A program made the translations under genes and the position numbers. The notes beneath the pieces were generated by a model. The model searched no databases, was not told the DNA's origin, and was given only the letters and a program-made list of their open reading frames with translations. From contig JACDCA010000745.1 of assembly GCA_013694635.1 (NCBI GenBank), positions 1-21,222 of the forward strand: a DNA stretch of 21,222 bases, written 5' to 3'. This stretch comes from Acidobacteriota bacterium (GTDB lineage Bacteria; Acidobacteriota; Vicinamibacteria; Vicinamibacterales; 2-12-FULL-66-21). This document shows, one piece after another, positions 7,883 to 16,381 of this stretch (positions within the stretch are counted from its first letter, which is position 1; every line of letters starts with the position of its first letter).

Positions 7883-9772
7883 TTACAACCTGAAAATGTA
7901 TACGGCTCCACTCGCGGCAGCCCAGGCCAGGAGCCCGATCGCCGCGACCCGATGCGGTGTGCCGGCCGTCCATAACCATGATGCGCCGGCACCACCGGCG
8001 ACCGCGAGCGCCGGGATCACGGCAAGGTAGTAGCGCATGTCGACCGGCGTGACGATACCGATGATGAAGAAAAGCGCGCAGGCAGCAGTCCACCCGAGGA
8101 CGGCGAGCGTGGCCCGGTCGCGGCTGCCGCGCACATAGAGCCGCCACGCCCCGAGTCCGGCGAGGATCAGCAGCGGTACGTCGAAGTAGAGCCGGAGGTA
8201 CCGCGGCACATCGCGCAAGCGGTCGATAGGGCCGCGCCCACCCGCGTCCGGGGCACTGGTGGCGGTTTCGGCGCTGATCCGCGCGAACTCCGCACGATAG
8301 GTCTCGCCGAAGTGCGCGTAGTACAGCGCCACCGACGCGATCACCGCAACCAGGGCCGCAACCGCGACAGCCACTGCCGGCGATCGCAGGGCCGGCCCCC
8401 CTTTCCAGAGGAACGCTGCTGCTATGAGTACGCAGGCGGGGAAGACGATTGCGAAGGTGCTCGTATGCGACATGAAAGCAGCGGCGAGCACCACCGCGAG
8501 GAAGGCGGGGGGCCAGCGCCGCTCCCATCGCATGGAGGGATGGGCGATCATCACCAGGCCGACGACGGCGAGAGACTGGGAGAAGGCGTTGGTCAGGTTG
8601 CCCGTTCGCATCACGCCGAAGCTGAGCGGGGCAAGATGATAGAGCGCGACGGCAACCGCGGCCGCCAGCCGGTCTCCCCACGTCCGCACGATCATCAGGT
8701 ACAGAAACGCGCCGGCCACGCCGTCGGTCACGGCGACGAACACCCGCAGCACCGTCATGTCGCCCGCCTCGCGGGTGACCATCTCGGCAAACGGCGCGGC
8801 GGCGACGTAGAGACCTGGTGCGTAGGGAAACTGATAATTGCCCGGGGCGATCGAGGTGAAGAACAGATTGCCCTCTACGACCGTCCGGTACCGGTGCGCG
8901 TGAAACAGCGCGTCGCCCACGGGCATGTTCGGGTGCAGAAGCATGAGCAGCTTCAGACACGCCGCACAGGCTGAGAAAGCGATCGCGAACCGCGCCGTCT
9001 GCCGCAACGCAACGCCCGAGCGCAACTCGATGGCCCAGACGACGGCAACCGTGACGGCGCCAGCCCAGAGCGACAGCGTCATCGCCGCAGAGGGCAGGGC
9101 GGTATAGGGGGCGAACCCGGTCGCGACCGCGGCCGATATCCCGGCTGCGATCGCCACCGCCCCCCCGACTGACGCCATCAGGCTGAGCCCGATGAGCGCA
9201 AGAGCGGCGCCGAGTGCGCCGGTCGCGACCGCGATGTTCCCCAGCGCCGAGCGGGGAGGAAAGACGACGGCCGCCGGCGTCAGCTCTATACGATCGAACA
9301 TGGCCCCGAGCTCGCGCTTGTCGTCCGAGCCGGGTATCAGGGTCTTCGAGGCGCGGATGGCAATGACCACGCCCCGCCGATCCGAGTGGGACGGAATTGT
9401 CACCGTCAGATGCTGGAAGTCCGGGCCTGTCTGACGCGTCTCGACCAGGACGCCATCCGCGTAGAACTCGAGTGCCGGATTCTCGGACCGCTCCGTTCTC
9501 GCGCCGCGCACCCGCGCGTCGAGGATCCACTCGGCACGCCGGTCGAGGCCCCGCAGCCGCAGGACCGCTTCGCGTGCGCTCCACGCGAAGGTGACACCGG
9601 TGGCCTCATCGCGCTCGGGCGGATAGATACCACCCACGAGCCGGGGGAGCTCGCGGTCGAACTCGATCGTCAAGGAGGAATTGAGGCCGTAGAACAGCGC
9701 CAGCAACGCGGCGCCCAAGAATGCCGCCAGCGCGGCGCAGGCGACGGCGCGCATCAGCCTGCGGCTCGTCAC
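7883..9772 (-). CDS. GT-C-like membrane glycosyltransferase with N-terminal extracytoplasmic domain
   Basis: This 629-residue protein has an N-terminal transmembrane segment (about 8-30), then a soluble beta-rich domain (about 35-165; phrases such as WILDARVRGAR and LTVTIPSH) likely in the periplasm. About ten or more further transmembrane segments follow from residue 175. GDALFHAHRYRTVVEG (286-301), with an acidic residue at D287, recalls the first-loop catalytic acid region of GT-C enzymes using polyprenyl-phosphate sugars. YAPGLYVAAAP (317-327) also suits that fold. Donor and acceptor are unknown. The GTG start overlaps the stop of the GT4 gene by four bases (GTGA), implying translational coupling; an internal ATG at codon 7 is an alternative. 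Membrane carbohydrate-binding without catalysis is another possibility. Confidence 0.8.
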   Translation of the reverse strand: MTSRRLMRAVACAALAAFLGAALLALFYGLNSSLTIEFDRELPRLVGGIYPPERDEATGVTFAWSAREAVLRLRGLDRRAEWILDARVRGARTERSENPALEFYADGVLVETRQTGPDFQHLTVTIPSHSDRRGVVIAIRASKTLIPGSDDKRELGAMFDRIELTPAAVVFPPRSALGNIAVATGALGAALALIGLSLMASVGGAVAIAAGISAAVATGFAPYTALPSAAMTLSLWAGAVTVAVVWAIELRSGVALRQTARFAIAFSACAACLKLLMLLHPNMPVGDALFHAHRYRTVVEGNLFFTSIAPGNYQFPYAPGLYVAAAPFAEMVTREAGDMTVLRVFVAVTDGVAGAFLYLMIVRTWGDRLAAAVAVALYHLAPLSFGVMRTGNLTNAFSQSLAVVGLVMIAHPSMRWERRWPPAFLAVVLAAAFMSHTSTFAIVFPACVLIAAAFLWKGGPALRSPAVAVAVAALVAVIASVALYYAHFGETYRAEFARISAETATSAPDAGGRGPIDRLRDVPRYLRLYFDVPLLILAGLGAWRLYVRGSRDRATLAVLGWTAACALFFIIGIVTPVDMRYYLAVIPALAVAGGAGASWLWTAGTPHRVAAIGLLAWAAASGAVYIFRL

Positions 9773-10908
9773 CGGGCGCGCACCTCACCGTAGATCTCAC
9801 GGTACTGCGCCGCAACGGCGCCGGGCCGGAACTCCCGGTCGATCGCTTTCTGCGTCGTTCCCAGCGTCCGCCGCTTGTGCTGCAGGAAGTGCGTGATTGC
9901 CGCCGCGAGCTGGAGTGGCTGTTCCCGCGGCACGATGGCCACGTCCGGCCCGAAGATGTCATTGAGCTCGAGGCCGCCGGGGTTATCGGTCGACAACACG
10001 GGCGTGCCGGTGGCCAGCGCTTCAACGGCCACGGTCGGCAGCGCCTCCAGAAGCGACGGCAGGACGAACAGATCCGATGCCGCGCAGTAATGGGCGATGG
10101 CGGCGTTATCCACCATGCCGGCGAACGTGACGTGGCGCTCGACGCCGGCGGAGCGCGCGACGCTCTTGAGTTCCTCGAGCATCGGCCCCCCGCCGCAGAT
10201 GATGAGCCGCGTGTCGGGATGAAACCGTATGACTTCGTTCATGGCCTCGATGAGATGCCGCTGGCCGGCGAGCGGATGCAGTCGCTTGACGTTCAGCAGC
10301 ACGTGGGCGTTGTGAATATCCAGCCCGGCGCGGGCCGCCATCTGCGATTCTTCCCCCCGCCAGGTGAAGGACTCGCTCACCGGAGGATAAACCGTCCGCG
10401 AGTGCCGGCGTCCCAGTCCGAGCTCCTGCGCCTTGATCATGAGCCGGTGGCTGTAGAACGTGACGTACGACGCGGAGTTGTAGGCGCGCAGGAAGAGATC
10501 CGGCCCGAACTTCTTCGGCTGATAGTGCCAGATTTCGGTTCCGTACAGCGTCAGCACCGCAGGCTTGCCTGCCCGGCGCGCAAGCAGGATGGCGAGCTCC
10601 GCGAGCAGACCGTTGCTGTGCGCGTGAACGACGTCGGCGTTGGCGATCCGCGACGCCAGCGCGCGGCACACGCGCAGCGCAGCCAGGCCGGAACCGGCCA
10701 GCGGCAGGCGCTCGAGCGCCTGCGCACCGCGACGGGGCACCCACGTCACCGGTCCTGCCAGCCGCGTCGCTCCTGTGACGCGCGGCGGATGAGCCACGTA
10801 CTCCACCTCCTCGCCTTCGTCGCGGCTCCAGTTGCCAAGGTGCCATGGCAGCAGCGCGTTGGCAGCCTGGTCGGGCGGGAGGTGCGGTGTGACGTGGAGA
10901 ATGCGCAT
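9769..10908 (-). CDS. GT4 family (GT-B fold) glycosyltransferase
   Basis: This 379-residue protein begins MRILHVTPHLPPDQ, the usual first strand and glycine/proline loop of GT4 enzymes. The C-terminal half has LLNVKRLHPLAGQRHLIEA (203-222 region), IICGGGPMLEEL (236-247) and the E-x7-E nucleotide-sugar motif EALPTVAVEALATGTPV (E288 and E296). It would transfer a sugar from a nucleotide donor to a lipid-linked or growing glycan at the cytoplasmic face. Its ATG follows the deacetylase stop directly (TAGATG) and its own stop overlaps the next gene. Sugar specificity cannot be determined. Confidence 0.93.
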   Translation of the reverse strand: MRILHVTPHLPPDQAANALLPWHLGNWSRDEGEEVEYVAHPPRVTGATRLAGPVTWVPRRGAQALERLPLAGSGLAALRVCRALASRIANADVVHAHSNGLLAELAILLARRAGKPAVLTLYGTEIWHYQPKKFGPDLFLRAYNSASYVTFYSHRLMIKAQELGLGRRHSRTVYPPVSESFTWRGEESQMAARAGLDIHNAHVLLNVKRLHPLAGQRHLIEAMNEVIRFHPDTRLIICGGGPMLEELKSVARSAGVERHVTFAGMVDNAAIAHYCAASDLFVLPSLLEALPTVAVEALATGTPVLSTDNPGGLELNDIFGPDVAIVPREQPLQLAAAITHFLQHKRRTLGTTQKAIDREFRPGAVAAQYREIYGEVRAR

Positions 10909-11871
10909 CTAGCGCGGAGCAGACACGTACGCGGAACGGAATTCGCTGAACGTCGCCGGTACCGCGCGAAGCTCCCGCGTCGCAAACGACAGGAACCGCT
11001 CCAGGCGATCGCAGAAGGCGTCGAGCTCCGCTTGCGTCCGGTTATAAGGGCTTCCGCCGACGATAGCCTCGCTGGAGTGGAAGAGCAGGTTAAGCACCGG
11101 TTCGTTCCAGCGCGCGAGGTCCCGGGCGAGGCCGATCATGTCCTCGAGCGACGAGTACGACGGCCGGAGCCACCGCAGGCGGAGCAGCCGCAGCGCCCGC
11201 AGGATTCGCTTGCTCGCGTAGGGTTTCGGCAGGCGGGCGTATGTGTGCTGAAGCCCCCGTGGCAGCCGGCGGTTCAGCGCCACCGACAGTGGCACCTCGA
11301 GCAACCGGCTCGACCCTGGGTGCGTCGCGGTGTCATAGGCCAGAAAGTACGGGCGCAACGGAGCCTCCACAAACTCAGGCCCACCTTTATGACTCTCGTA
11401 GAAGAGCGGCGCGACGCTCGACTCCACTTCATAACCGCTGCGCTCCAGCGCCGAGACGTGGTCCGCCGAGAATCCGAACCGGCCGGAGCGATAGGAGACG
11501 GGCCGCCGCCCCACCGCACGTTCGATGGCTTCCGTCAGCGACGCCAGCTGCGCCTCGAACTGAGGCCGCGGCAGCATCGACGCGTATGGATGCTTTCGGA
11601 CATCGTCGTCTGTGCACGGCGGGGTCTCCCACGCGTGGTGGTGCGCCCCGATCTCACAGTCGCCGCCCGCATCGAGCGTCCGCAGCACCTCGGCCGAGCG
11701 CGCATCGGTCGCGACCGGATAGGTGATGACGTAGGTCGGCCGGACGTTGTGTCGCGCAAACAGCGCGTGCAGCCTCGGCAGCGCGTAAATGTTCTCGAAC
11801 CGCTGGTTCAGCCGTGCCGCGGCGTCCCACTGGTTGTCACCTTCGGTATCAATTCCTACGAGTAAGTGCAT
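10909..11871 (-). CDS. Polysaccharide deacetylase (NodB-like, WalW-type)
   Basis: The protein has 320 residues. The catalytic and metal site of the NodB fold is visible: GIDTEGD (D8, E10), then GDCEIGAHHHAWETPP (70-85) with H77-H79 giving the metal histidines, and SYRSGRFGF (126-134). The FLAYDTAT segment continues the barrel. ITYPVATD (49-56) followed by the EIGAH block resembles WalW-like deacetylases of polysaccharide loci. No signal peptide is present, so it probably acts in the cytoplasm on a lipid-linked sugar or nucleotide precursor. The start is at 11871, 33 nt after the GNAT gene stop, with the GGGTGCTT repeat element filling the spacer. Confidence 0.88.
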   Translation of the reverse strand: MHLLVGIDTEGDNQWDAAARLNQRFENIYALPRLHALFARHNVRPTYVITYPVATDARSAEVLRTLDAGGDCEIGAHHHAWETPPCTDDDVRKHPYASMLPRPQFEAQLASLTEAIERAVGRRPVSYRSGRFGFSADHVSALERSGYEVESSVAPLFYESHKGGPEFVEAPLRPYFLAYDTATHPGSSRLLEVPLSVALNRRLPRGLQHTYARLPKPYASKRILRALRLLRLRWLRPSYSSLEDMIGLARDLARWNEPVLNLLFHSSEAIVGGSPYNRTQAELDAFCDRLERFLSFATRELRAVPATFSEFRSAYVSAPR

Positions 11872-11874
11872 CGT

Positions 11875-11904
11875 CAGGGTGCTTCAGGGTGCTTAAGCAC
11901 CCCT
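11875..11904. repeat. CAGGGTGCTT tandem repeat plus inverted copy
   Basis: Two exact tandem copies of CAGGGTGCTT occupy 11875-11884 and 11885-11894. They are followed at 11895 by AAGCACCCCT, an inverted copy. The junction makes a perfect 16-bp palindrome, GGGTGCTTAAGCACCC, at 11887-11902. The element fills almost all of the spacer between the GNAT stop (11905) and the deacetylase ATG (11871), inside an otherwise tightly packed operon. The hairpin in the mRNA is directly before the start codon, where it could affect translation or RNA processing. Confidence 0.85.
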
Positions 11905-12948
11905 TTATCTGTCCTGATCCGAATCGCCGAGCGTGATGTGCCAGTTCGACGTGCGTTCGTAGAACCCCGGATCGAGATCGATGCCGTTGACCTTGGCGAC
12001 GAACTCCAGTGTCGACTTCACCTGGAAGTAGCCGGACCGTTTGAGCAGCCGAACGAACTTCGCGTGCATCGCAAAGGCGCGGATCTTGTCCGAGTCGGCC
12101 TGGCGCGCCTCGCGGTCGATCCAGCCGAGCAGCGTCCGCATGCCGCTCTCGTCGTCGGGGTCGACCAGAAAATCCACGACGAGCGTGACGCGCCCGCGGG
12201 GTTCGGGAAAACTCCGGTACACCGCATAGCCGACGTTGCGGTCGTTGCGGCGCAGCGCCGCGATGCTGTAACGGACGTGAGGCGCGTTGACGTATTTCCA
12301 GTTCAGGTACGCGGCGTCGCGCCGCACTGCGAGATCGAATTTCGGCGCGAGCTCTTCCCAGAGCGCCGTGAAGCTGTCATCGAAGCGCTGGATCAGCCGC
12401 ACTTCCGCGCCGAGCGGCCGGTCGCGCCCCACGATCTTGACGATCGGCAACGTCAGCGCCGAGACGAGACGATTCAGGCCGGTCGGCCAGTTCGGCCGAC
12501 GCAGGGCGCGCCGGGTGAGTGGCTTCACGAAACACGGCACGGGGCCCACGTCCGGCCAGCGCATCTTCTGAAACAGCCGGTACGACGATTCGGAAAGCCC
12601 CAGCCCGAGCGACGCGCCGACGTTGCGATCCCAGGTCCGGAACAACTGCTCGCCGAGCCCCTGTCGCTGCCGTTCCGGAGCGACCATGACGTCCGTGCCC
12701 CACGAGCCCTGCACTTCGCGCCCGCCCAGTGACACGCGCACGGGCATCGTCGCGTATTGGCCGACGATCGCGGGTCCTTCGCGCGCGATCCAGATCTCCG
12801 GCTCGTGGCCGGGATTGTTCGGGTTGCGGCGGTACTGCCATTCCCACCGCAGCCGGCTCGACTCCGCCGCGTCGTTGCCGAACACCCGGCGGTACAGCCC
12901 CTCGACGGCACGCTTGTCGTCCGCCCGGTAGCGGTCGATCTCGGCCAC
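11905..12948 (-). CDS. GNAT acetyltransferase with two GNAT-like domains
   Basis: The product has 347 residues. The N-terminal domain has the acetyl-CoA signature V-M-V-A-P-E-RQRQGLG (88-99), the standard R/Q-x-x-G-x-G/A loop of GNAT proteins. The C-terminal half (about 205-335) has YLNWKYVNAPHVRYSIAALR followed by strands VTLVVDFLVDP and helix RTLLGWIDREA, a second GNAT-like unit seen in proteins from exopolysaccharide clusters. It probably acetylates an amino sugar or another glycan precursor in the cytoplasm, but the acceptor is inferred only from neighbours. The GTG start is separated from the methyltransferase stop by one base. Confidence 0.88.
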   Translation of the reverse strand: MAEIDRYRADDKRAVEGLYRRVFGNDAAESSRLRWEWQYRRNPNNPGHEPEIWIAREGPAIVGQYATMPVRVSLGGREVQGSWGTDVMVAPERQRQGLGEQLFRTWDRNVGASLGLGLSESSYRLFQKMRWPDVGPVPCFVKPLTRRALRRPNWPTGLNRLVSALTLPIVKIVGRDRPLGAEVRLIQRFDDSFTALWEELAPKFDLAVRRDAAYLNWKYVNAPHVRYSIAALRRNDRNVGYAVYRSFPEPRGRVTLVVDFLVDPDDESGMRTLLGWIDREARQADSDKIRAFAMHAKFVRLLKRSGYFQVKSTLEFVAKVNGIDLDPGFYERTSNWHITLGDSDQDR

Positions 12949-12949
12949 G

Positions 12950-13792
12950 TTATGTCGCCGCCTCCGCGAGCACGTACTCCATGTTGCTGATCAACGCATC
13001 CTGCGTGAGCGGGCTGTCGCGCAGCCACCGCCCCACGGGACCCGGCATGCGCCGCACCGTCGCGGTCGCGTGCAGTTCCTCGCGGACGATCCGCAGCCCC
13101 GACGCCTCGATCTGCGCCCGCAGCCTCCGCACGCGGACCTTCTCGAGCAGGTCGTCATGCTTGACCTCGCCGCGGCGCGCCGCTTTGATGAACGAGTTCT
13201 CGTTGGCCGGCTCCCGCAGCGTCCACGGCGCATACCGCGCGAGTTTCTGAAACGTCGCGAACGCCACGCGGCGGCCCGCGATCAGGTGCAGCGGAACCGG
13301 AATCTTCAACCGCGGCAGATGCGCGCCGGCAAACGACAAATAGGGCGCGGTCGACAGATACACGTGGCCGCCAGGGGCGAGCACCCGGGCGCACTCCCGA
13401 AGGTACAGCGGCGCATCCGCGACGTGTTCGATGACGGCGTGCGAGAGCACGAGGTCGAAGGACTGGCCGGGAAACGGCAGCGCCATGCCGTCGGCCAGCG
13501 TGAAATGCAGGTTCGTGAGCGACCGCTCGCGTCCGAGGCGCACGCCTGCGTCCTGGAACCGCTCCGCCGGGTCTATCCCGACAACCATGTCTGCATCTTC
13601 CGCAAGCGACAGCGGCATCCCGCCGCCACCGCAGCCGGCATCCAGGACCCGGCCCCTGAGCGGTACGCCGGCCCGCTCCAGAAAGGCGATGACCTTCGCG
13701 CTCCGGTAATACTCGAAGAGCGCGTAGTCGTACTCCGAGCGGAAGCGAAGATCCGCATGCGCCTTGATGGCGCGCTCGTCAATTCTGCGCAC
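12950..13792 (-). CDS. Class I SAM-dependent methyltransferase
   Basis: This 280-residue protein has the SAM-binding motif I VLDAGCGGGG (49-58), the motif II acid in VVGIDPAERF (68-77, D72), a motif III-like LADGMALPFPGQSFDLVLSHAVIEHV block and the LRECARVLAPGGHVYLSTAPY segment. This pattern matches methyltransferase type 11/ubiE-like enzymes. The C-terminal part is long and basic and may bind the acceptor. In this locus it could methylate a sugar or a glycolipid head; the target is not shown. The GTG start overlaps the end of the upstream GT-C gene by 14 nt, so coupling is likely. Confidence 0.9.
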   Translation of the reverse strand: MRRIDERAIKAHADLRFRSEYDYALFEYYRSAKVIAFLERAGVPLRGRVLDAGCGGGGMPLSLAEDADMVVGIDPAERFQDAGVRLGRERSLTNLHFTLADGMALPFPGQSFDLVLSHAVIEHVADAPLYLRECARVLAPGGHVYLSTAPYLSFAGAHLPRLKIPVPLHLIAGRRVAFATFQKLARYAPWTLREPANENSFIKAARRGEVKHDDLLEKVRVRRLRAQIEASGLRIVREELHATATVRRMPGPVGRWLRDSPLTQDALISNMEYVLAEAAT

Positions 13793-15542
13793 GACCGGTA
13801 GTCAGCCGAGCTTTGTTCGGATCGGCGCCGAACTTGTCGATCAGCGCGGCGCGATCGTGGCCGGTGGCAGTCTCCGCCACGTCGAAGGTCATTATGATGG
13901 CGCGGTGAGGGTAGGCCTCGATCACGTCCCGGATCACAGGATTGTTCTTCTGTGACTCGTAGCCGAGGCTCGGTGCGATATACGTCAAAATATATCGCAC
14001 ATCGTCACGCTCCAGCCGATCCTCGTAATTACCGAAGCCCCGCCCGACAAACACCGGCCGGATCCGGTTCTCGAGCGACAGCCCGTTGGCAAGCTTGCCG
14101 TGCACGAGCGTACCGGGCGCGAGGACCCGGCCCACGGCGAGGGACGCCTCGTAATTCTCGCGGGTCCGATACCGCGTCCACTGCCAGTACTGCGCAAGGT
14201 CACCGGCGGCGGCGAGCGCCGCCAGCAGCGCGGCGACCGCGGGCCGAATCCGCTGCCGCGAGAGCCAGCCATAGGAATGTTCCCATCTCATGCAAACCAT
14301 CAGCGCCGCGGCCGCCGCGAGCGCCGCCGCGAGACGCACGCCGGGACGCACCTCATAGATGAACGCCAGGCGCACGACGCTGCCAAATACGATGTAGCCC
14401 AGCAGCAGCATCAGCGGGAGTGCCGCCCATCGCGCCCAGCGGGGAAAAGCGGCTGGCGCAGGGAACAGCAGGTCGCGTGTCGTCACGACGAGGGAAAAGA
14501 GGCCGACGAGTGCAGGGATGAACATGATGTAGCGACGTTCGTTTCCGGAGTCGTGCACCACCAGCTCCGCGAACCCCAGCAGCACCCACAACACGAGCAG
14601 CCGTTCCCCGGGCCGCGCCGAGCGCCAGCGAGCAGCGACGCTTGCAATGCCAAGCGCAGCAACCGCCGTGACGAGCCACATCCGAGTGAAGAAGTCATGG
14701 TTGATCGGAATCCATGATGCCCGATCCATCAATGCGCGGATGGTATACGACGGCTTTCGCGTGACCGACATCTGCCAATTGTAGAACCTGTACTCCGGCC
14801 AGTTCGGCAGGACGAACAGAACGATTGCTGCCGTCGCCGCGATCAGGACGCCAGCCAGTGTCCAGACCGCTGCCCGCACAGCCCCCTCCGACGGTGAGGG
14901 CAATCCGAGGCGGGCTCTTATGGAGTGCCCCCGCCAAAGCAGGAGCGTCCACGCCGCGTCGATGACGATGGCGCCCACGAAGAACGCGGCGGAGGCCTTT
15001 GTGAACCATGCGAGGATCACTGCGACTCCAGCGAGTACGCCAACTGCCGGGCGCCGCTCTGCCAGCACGTAGGCCGCCCAGCTTGCGACGATGAACGCTG
15101 TCATGGTGGATTCCATGAGCGCGGCGCGATTCCACATGACGAACACGAAGTTGGTGGCAAGGAGACCGGCGCCGATGACCCCCGCGCGGTACCCTCCGAG
15201 CGCCGCGAGGCCGAGCGCCAGCATGAGGACGGCGAAAAGCCCGGAGACCGCCGGGACCGTGCGAGCCTGCCAGGTGCCAACGCCAAACGCGCGAAACGCA
15301 GCGTATTCCAGCGCGGTGAAGACCGGTGTGATGAACATCGGGTTCCACTCGTCGGTCCGCCACGTCCCCAACAGGGCGCGGTTCCGCGCGTTGTGCGCCC
15401 ACGCACCTTCGTCGTGCCACACGATCCCGACGGTTGAGCGCCAGGGCGGATCGGCCGTCGGCCACGCGCCGCGAAGAAGCGCGCCCAGCAGCAGCGCGGC
15501 AAGCACTCCCCCGATGTAGCTCCGCCGGAGCCCGTCAGACAT
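13779..15542 (-). CDS. GT-C glycosyltransferase (PMT/ArnT-like)
   Basis: This 587-residue protein has about ten transmembrane segments. The first periplasmic loop carries GIVWHDEGAWAHNARN (39-54) with the D44-E45 pair typical of PMT_2/ArnT-like GT-C enzymes. NERRYIMFIPA occurs later, as in the family, and a C-terminal soluble region (about 455-587) is likely periplasmic. It would transfer a sugar from a polyprenyl-phosphate donor to a lipid, glycan or protein outside the membrane. It is the first gene of the seven-gene operon. The ATG at 15542 overlaps the longest possible start of the divergent GT2 gene, so little space is left for a promoter upstream of both. Confidence 0.87.
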   Translation of the reverse strand: MSDGLRRSYIGGVLAALLLGALLRGAWPTADPPWRSTVGIVWHDEGAWAHNARNRALLGTWRTDEWNPMFITPVFTALEYAAFRAFGVGTWQARTVPAVSGLFAVLMLALGLAALGGYRAGVIGAGLLATNFVFVMWNRAALMESTMTAFIVASWAAYVLAERRPAVGVLAGVAVILAWFTKASAAFFVGAIVIDAAWTLLLWRGHSIRARLGLPSPSEGAVRAAVWTLAGVLIAATAAIVLFVLPNWPEYRFYNWQMSVTRKPSYTIRALMDRASWIPINHDFFTRMWLVTAVAALGIASVAARWRSARPGERLLVLWVLLGFAELVVHDSGNERRYIMFIPALVGLFSLVVTTRDLLFPAPAAFPRWARWAALPLMLLLGYIVFGSVVRLAFIYEVRPGVRLAAALAAAAALMVCMRWEHSYGWLSRQRIRPAVAALLAALAAAGDLAQYWQWTRYRTRENYEASLAVGRVLAPGTLVHGKLANGLSLENRIRPVFVGRGFGNYEDRLERDDVRYILTYIAPSLGYESQKNNPVIRDVIEAYPHRAIIMTFDVAETATGHDRAALIDKFGADPNKARLTTGRAQN

Positions 15543-16371
15543 GAGCGGTGAGTCGGTGAATTATAGTAACGGCGTGGATTCCGTCCCGTCGGCCGATCCT
15601 ACGATACCCGATCTCTCCATGATCGTGCCGACCTATAACGAACGCGAACGAATTGCGGAGCTCGTGTCAGATGTCTTCTCCGCGTGCGAAGCGTACGGCA
15701 TCGGGCTCGAGATGGTGATCGTCGACGACAACTCGCCGGACGGCACGGGAGAGGTCGCCGATACACTCGCGCGGACGCGGCGGGTGCGGGTCGTTCACCG
15801 CTCGGGAAAGCTCGGGTTGGGCACTGCCGTCGTCGCTGGCTTCGGCGTCGCCTCAGCGCCGGTTCTGGGGGTGATGGACGCGGATTTCAGCCATCCGCCC
15901 GCGCTGGTGCCAAGGCTGTTGAAGACGTTCCACGCCACCGGCGCGGACGTTGTCGTCGGCAGCCGTTATGTCGCCGGCGGCAGTACGCCAAAGTGGCCGC
16001 TGAAACGGCGCCTCCTGTCACGGGCGGCCTGCCTCCTCGCGCGCCCGCTGTCGCCGATCCGGGACGCCGCATCCGGGTTTTTCCTCATTCGGCGCGACGT
16101 CGCTGGCGGCGCGGTCATCAAGGCCGGCGGTTTCAAAATCCTGCTCGAGCTGCTGGTGCGCGCGTGGCCGCGAAAGCTCGTCGAGGTCCCCTACCGGTTC
16201 GACGATCGGGAGCTGGGCGTGAGCAAAATGAGCCTCGGTGAGGCAGCCGGCTACCTTGTGCAGTTGCGCGAGCTGTACTGGCTGCGGTGGACGGCTGGAC
16301 CGCGCCCGGCCCGCCAGTATCAGCAGGTGACTGTGGACCACGTCGAGCGAATGCTCGCCGTCACGAGGTAG
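15541..16371 (+). CDS. DPM1-like GT2 polyprenyl-phosphate sugar synthase
   Basis: This 276-residue soluble protein has the GT-A fold signature MIVPTYNERERIAELV (27-42), VDDNSPDGTG (61-70) and MDADFSHPP (112-120), the last holding the metal-binding D-x-D. It resembles dolichyl/polyprenyl-phosphate mannose synthase and would make a lipid-linked donor such as polyprenyl-phosphate mannose, which the GT-C enzymes nearby could use. It lacks the C-terminal membrane anchor of some family members. The start is uncertain: ATG 15541 overlaps the divergent ATG, with GGAG 10 nt upstream; GTG 15574 (codon 12) lies 7 nt after a TATAGT box and would be almost leaderless. Residues 1-26 are not conserved family sequence. 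Confidence 0.88.
   Translation: MSGESVNYSNGVDSVPSADPTIPDLSMIVPTYNERERIAELVSDVFSACEAYGIGLEMVIVDDNSPDGTGEVADTLARTRRVRVVHRSGKLGLGTAVVAGFGVASAPVLGVMDADFSHPPALVPRLLKTFHATGADVVVGSRYVAGGSTPKWPLKRRLLSRAACLLARPLSPIRDAASGFFLIRRDVAGGAVIKAGGFKILLELLVRAWPRKLVEVPYRFDDRELGVSKMSLGEAAGYLVQLRELYWLRWTAGPRPARQYQQVTVDHVERMLAVTR
15560..15567. promoter_or_regulatory. Shared bidirectional -10 box ATTATAGT
   Basis: The minus strand reads TATAAT (15565-15560), predicting a transcript start near 15553, about 11 nt before the GT-C ATG at 15542. The plus strand reads TATAGT (15562-15567), predicting a start near 15574, exactly at a GTG codon of the GT2 gene. Thus one short symmetric motif could drive both divergent transcripts. 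No strong -35 box is visible on either side. Confidence 0.5.
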
Positions 16372-16381
16372 CGGCGGCCTC

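Noticed and set aside
7212..7891. CTTTACAACCT occurs at 7212-7222 and again at 7881-7891
   Set aside because: An 11-bp match with one copy partly in the end of a coding sequence is not enough for a site; chance is likely, although the 7212 copy sits next to the murJ start.
7857..9584. A 575-codon frame on the minus strand
   Set aside because: It is a frame shift of the GT-C-like membrane gene; it has low-complexity Arg/Gly/Ala composition, whereas the other frame has regular transmembrane segments and a start overlapping the upstream stop.
9721..11865. A 714-codon open frame on the plus strand
   Set aside because: It is antisense to the GT-C, GT4 and deacetylase genes, is Arg/His/Gln-rich with no recognisable domain, and is what high GC produces opposite real genes.
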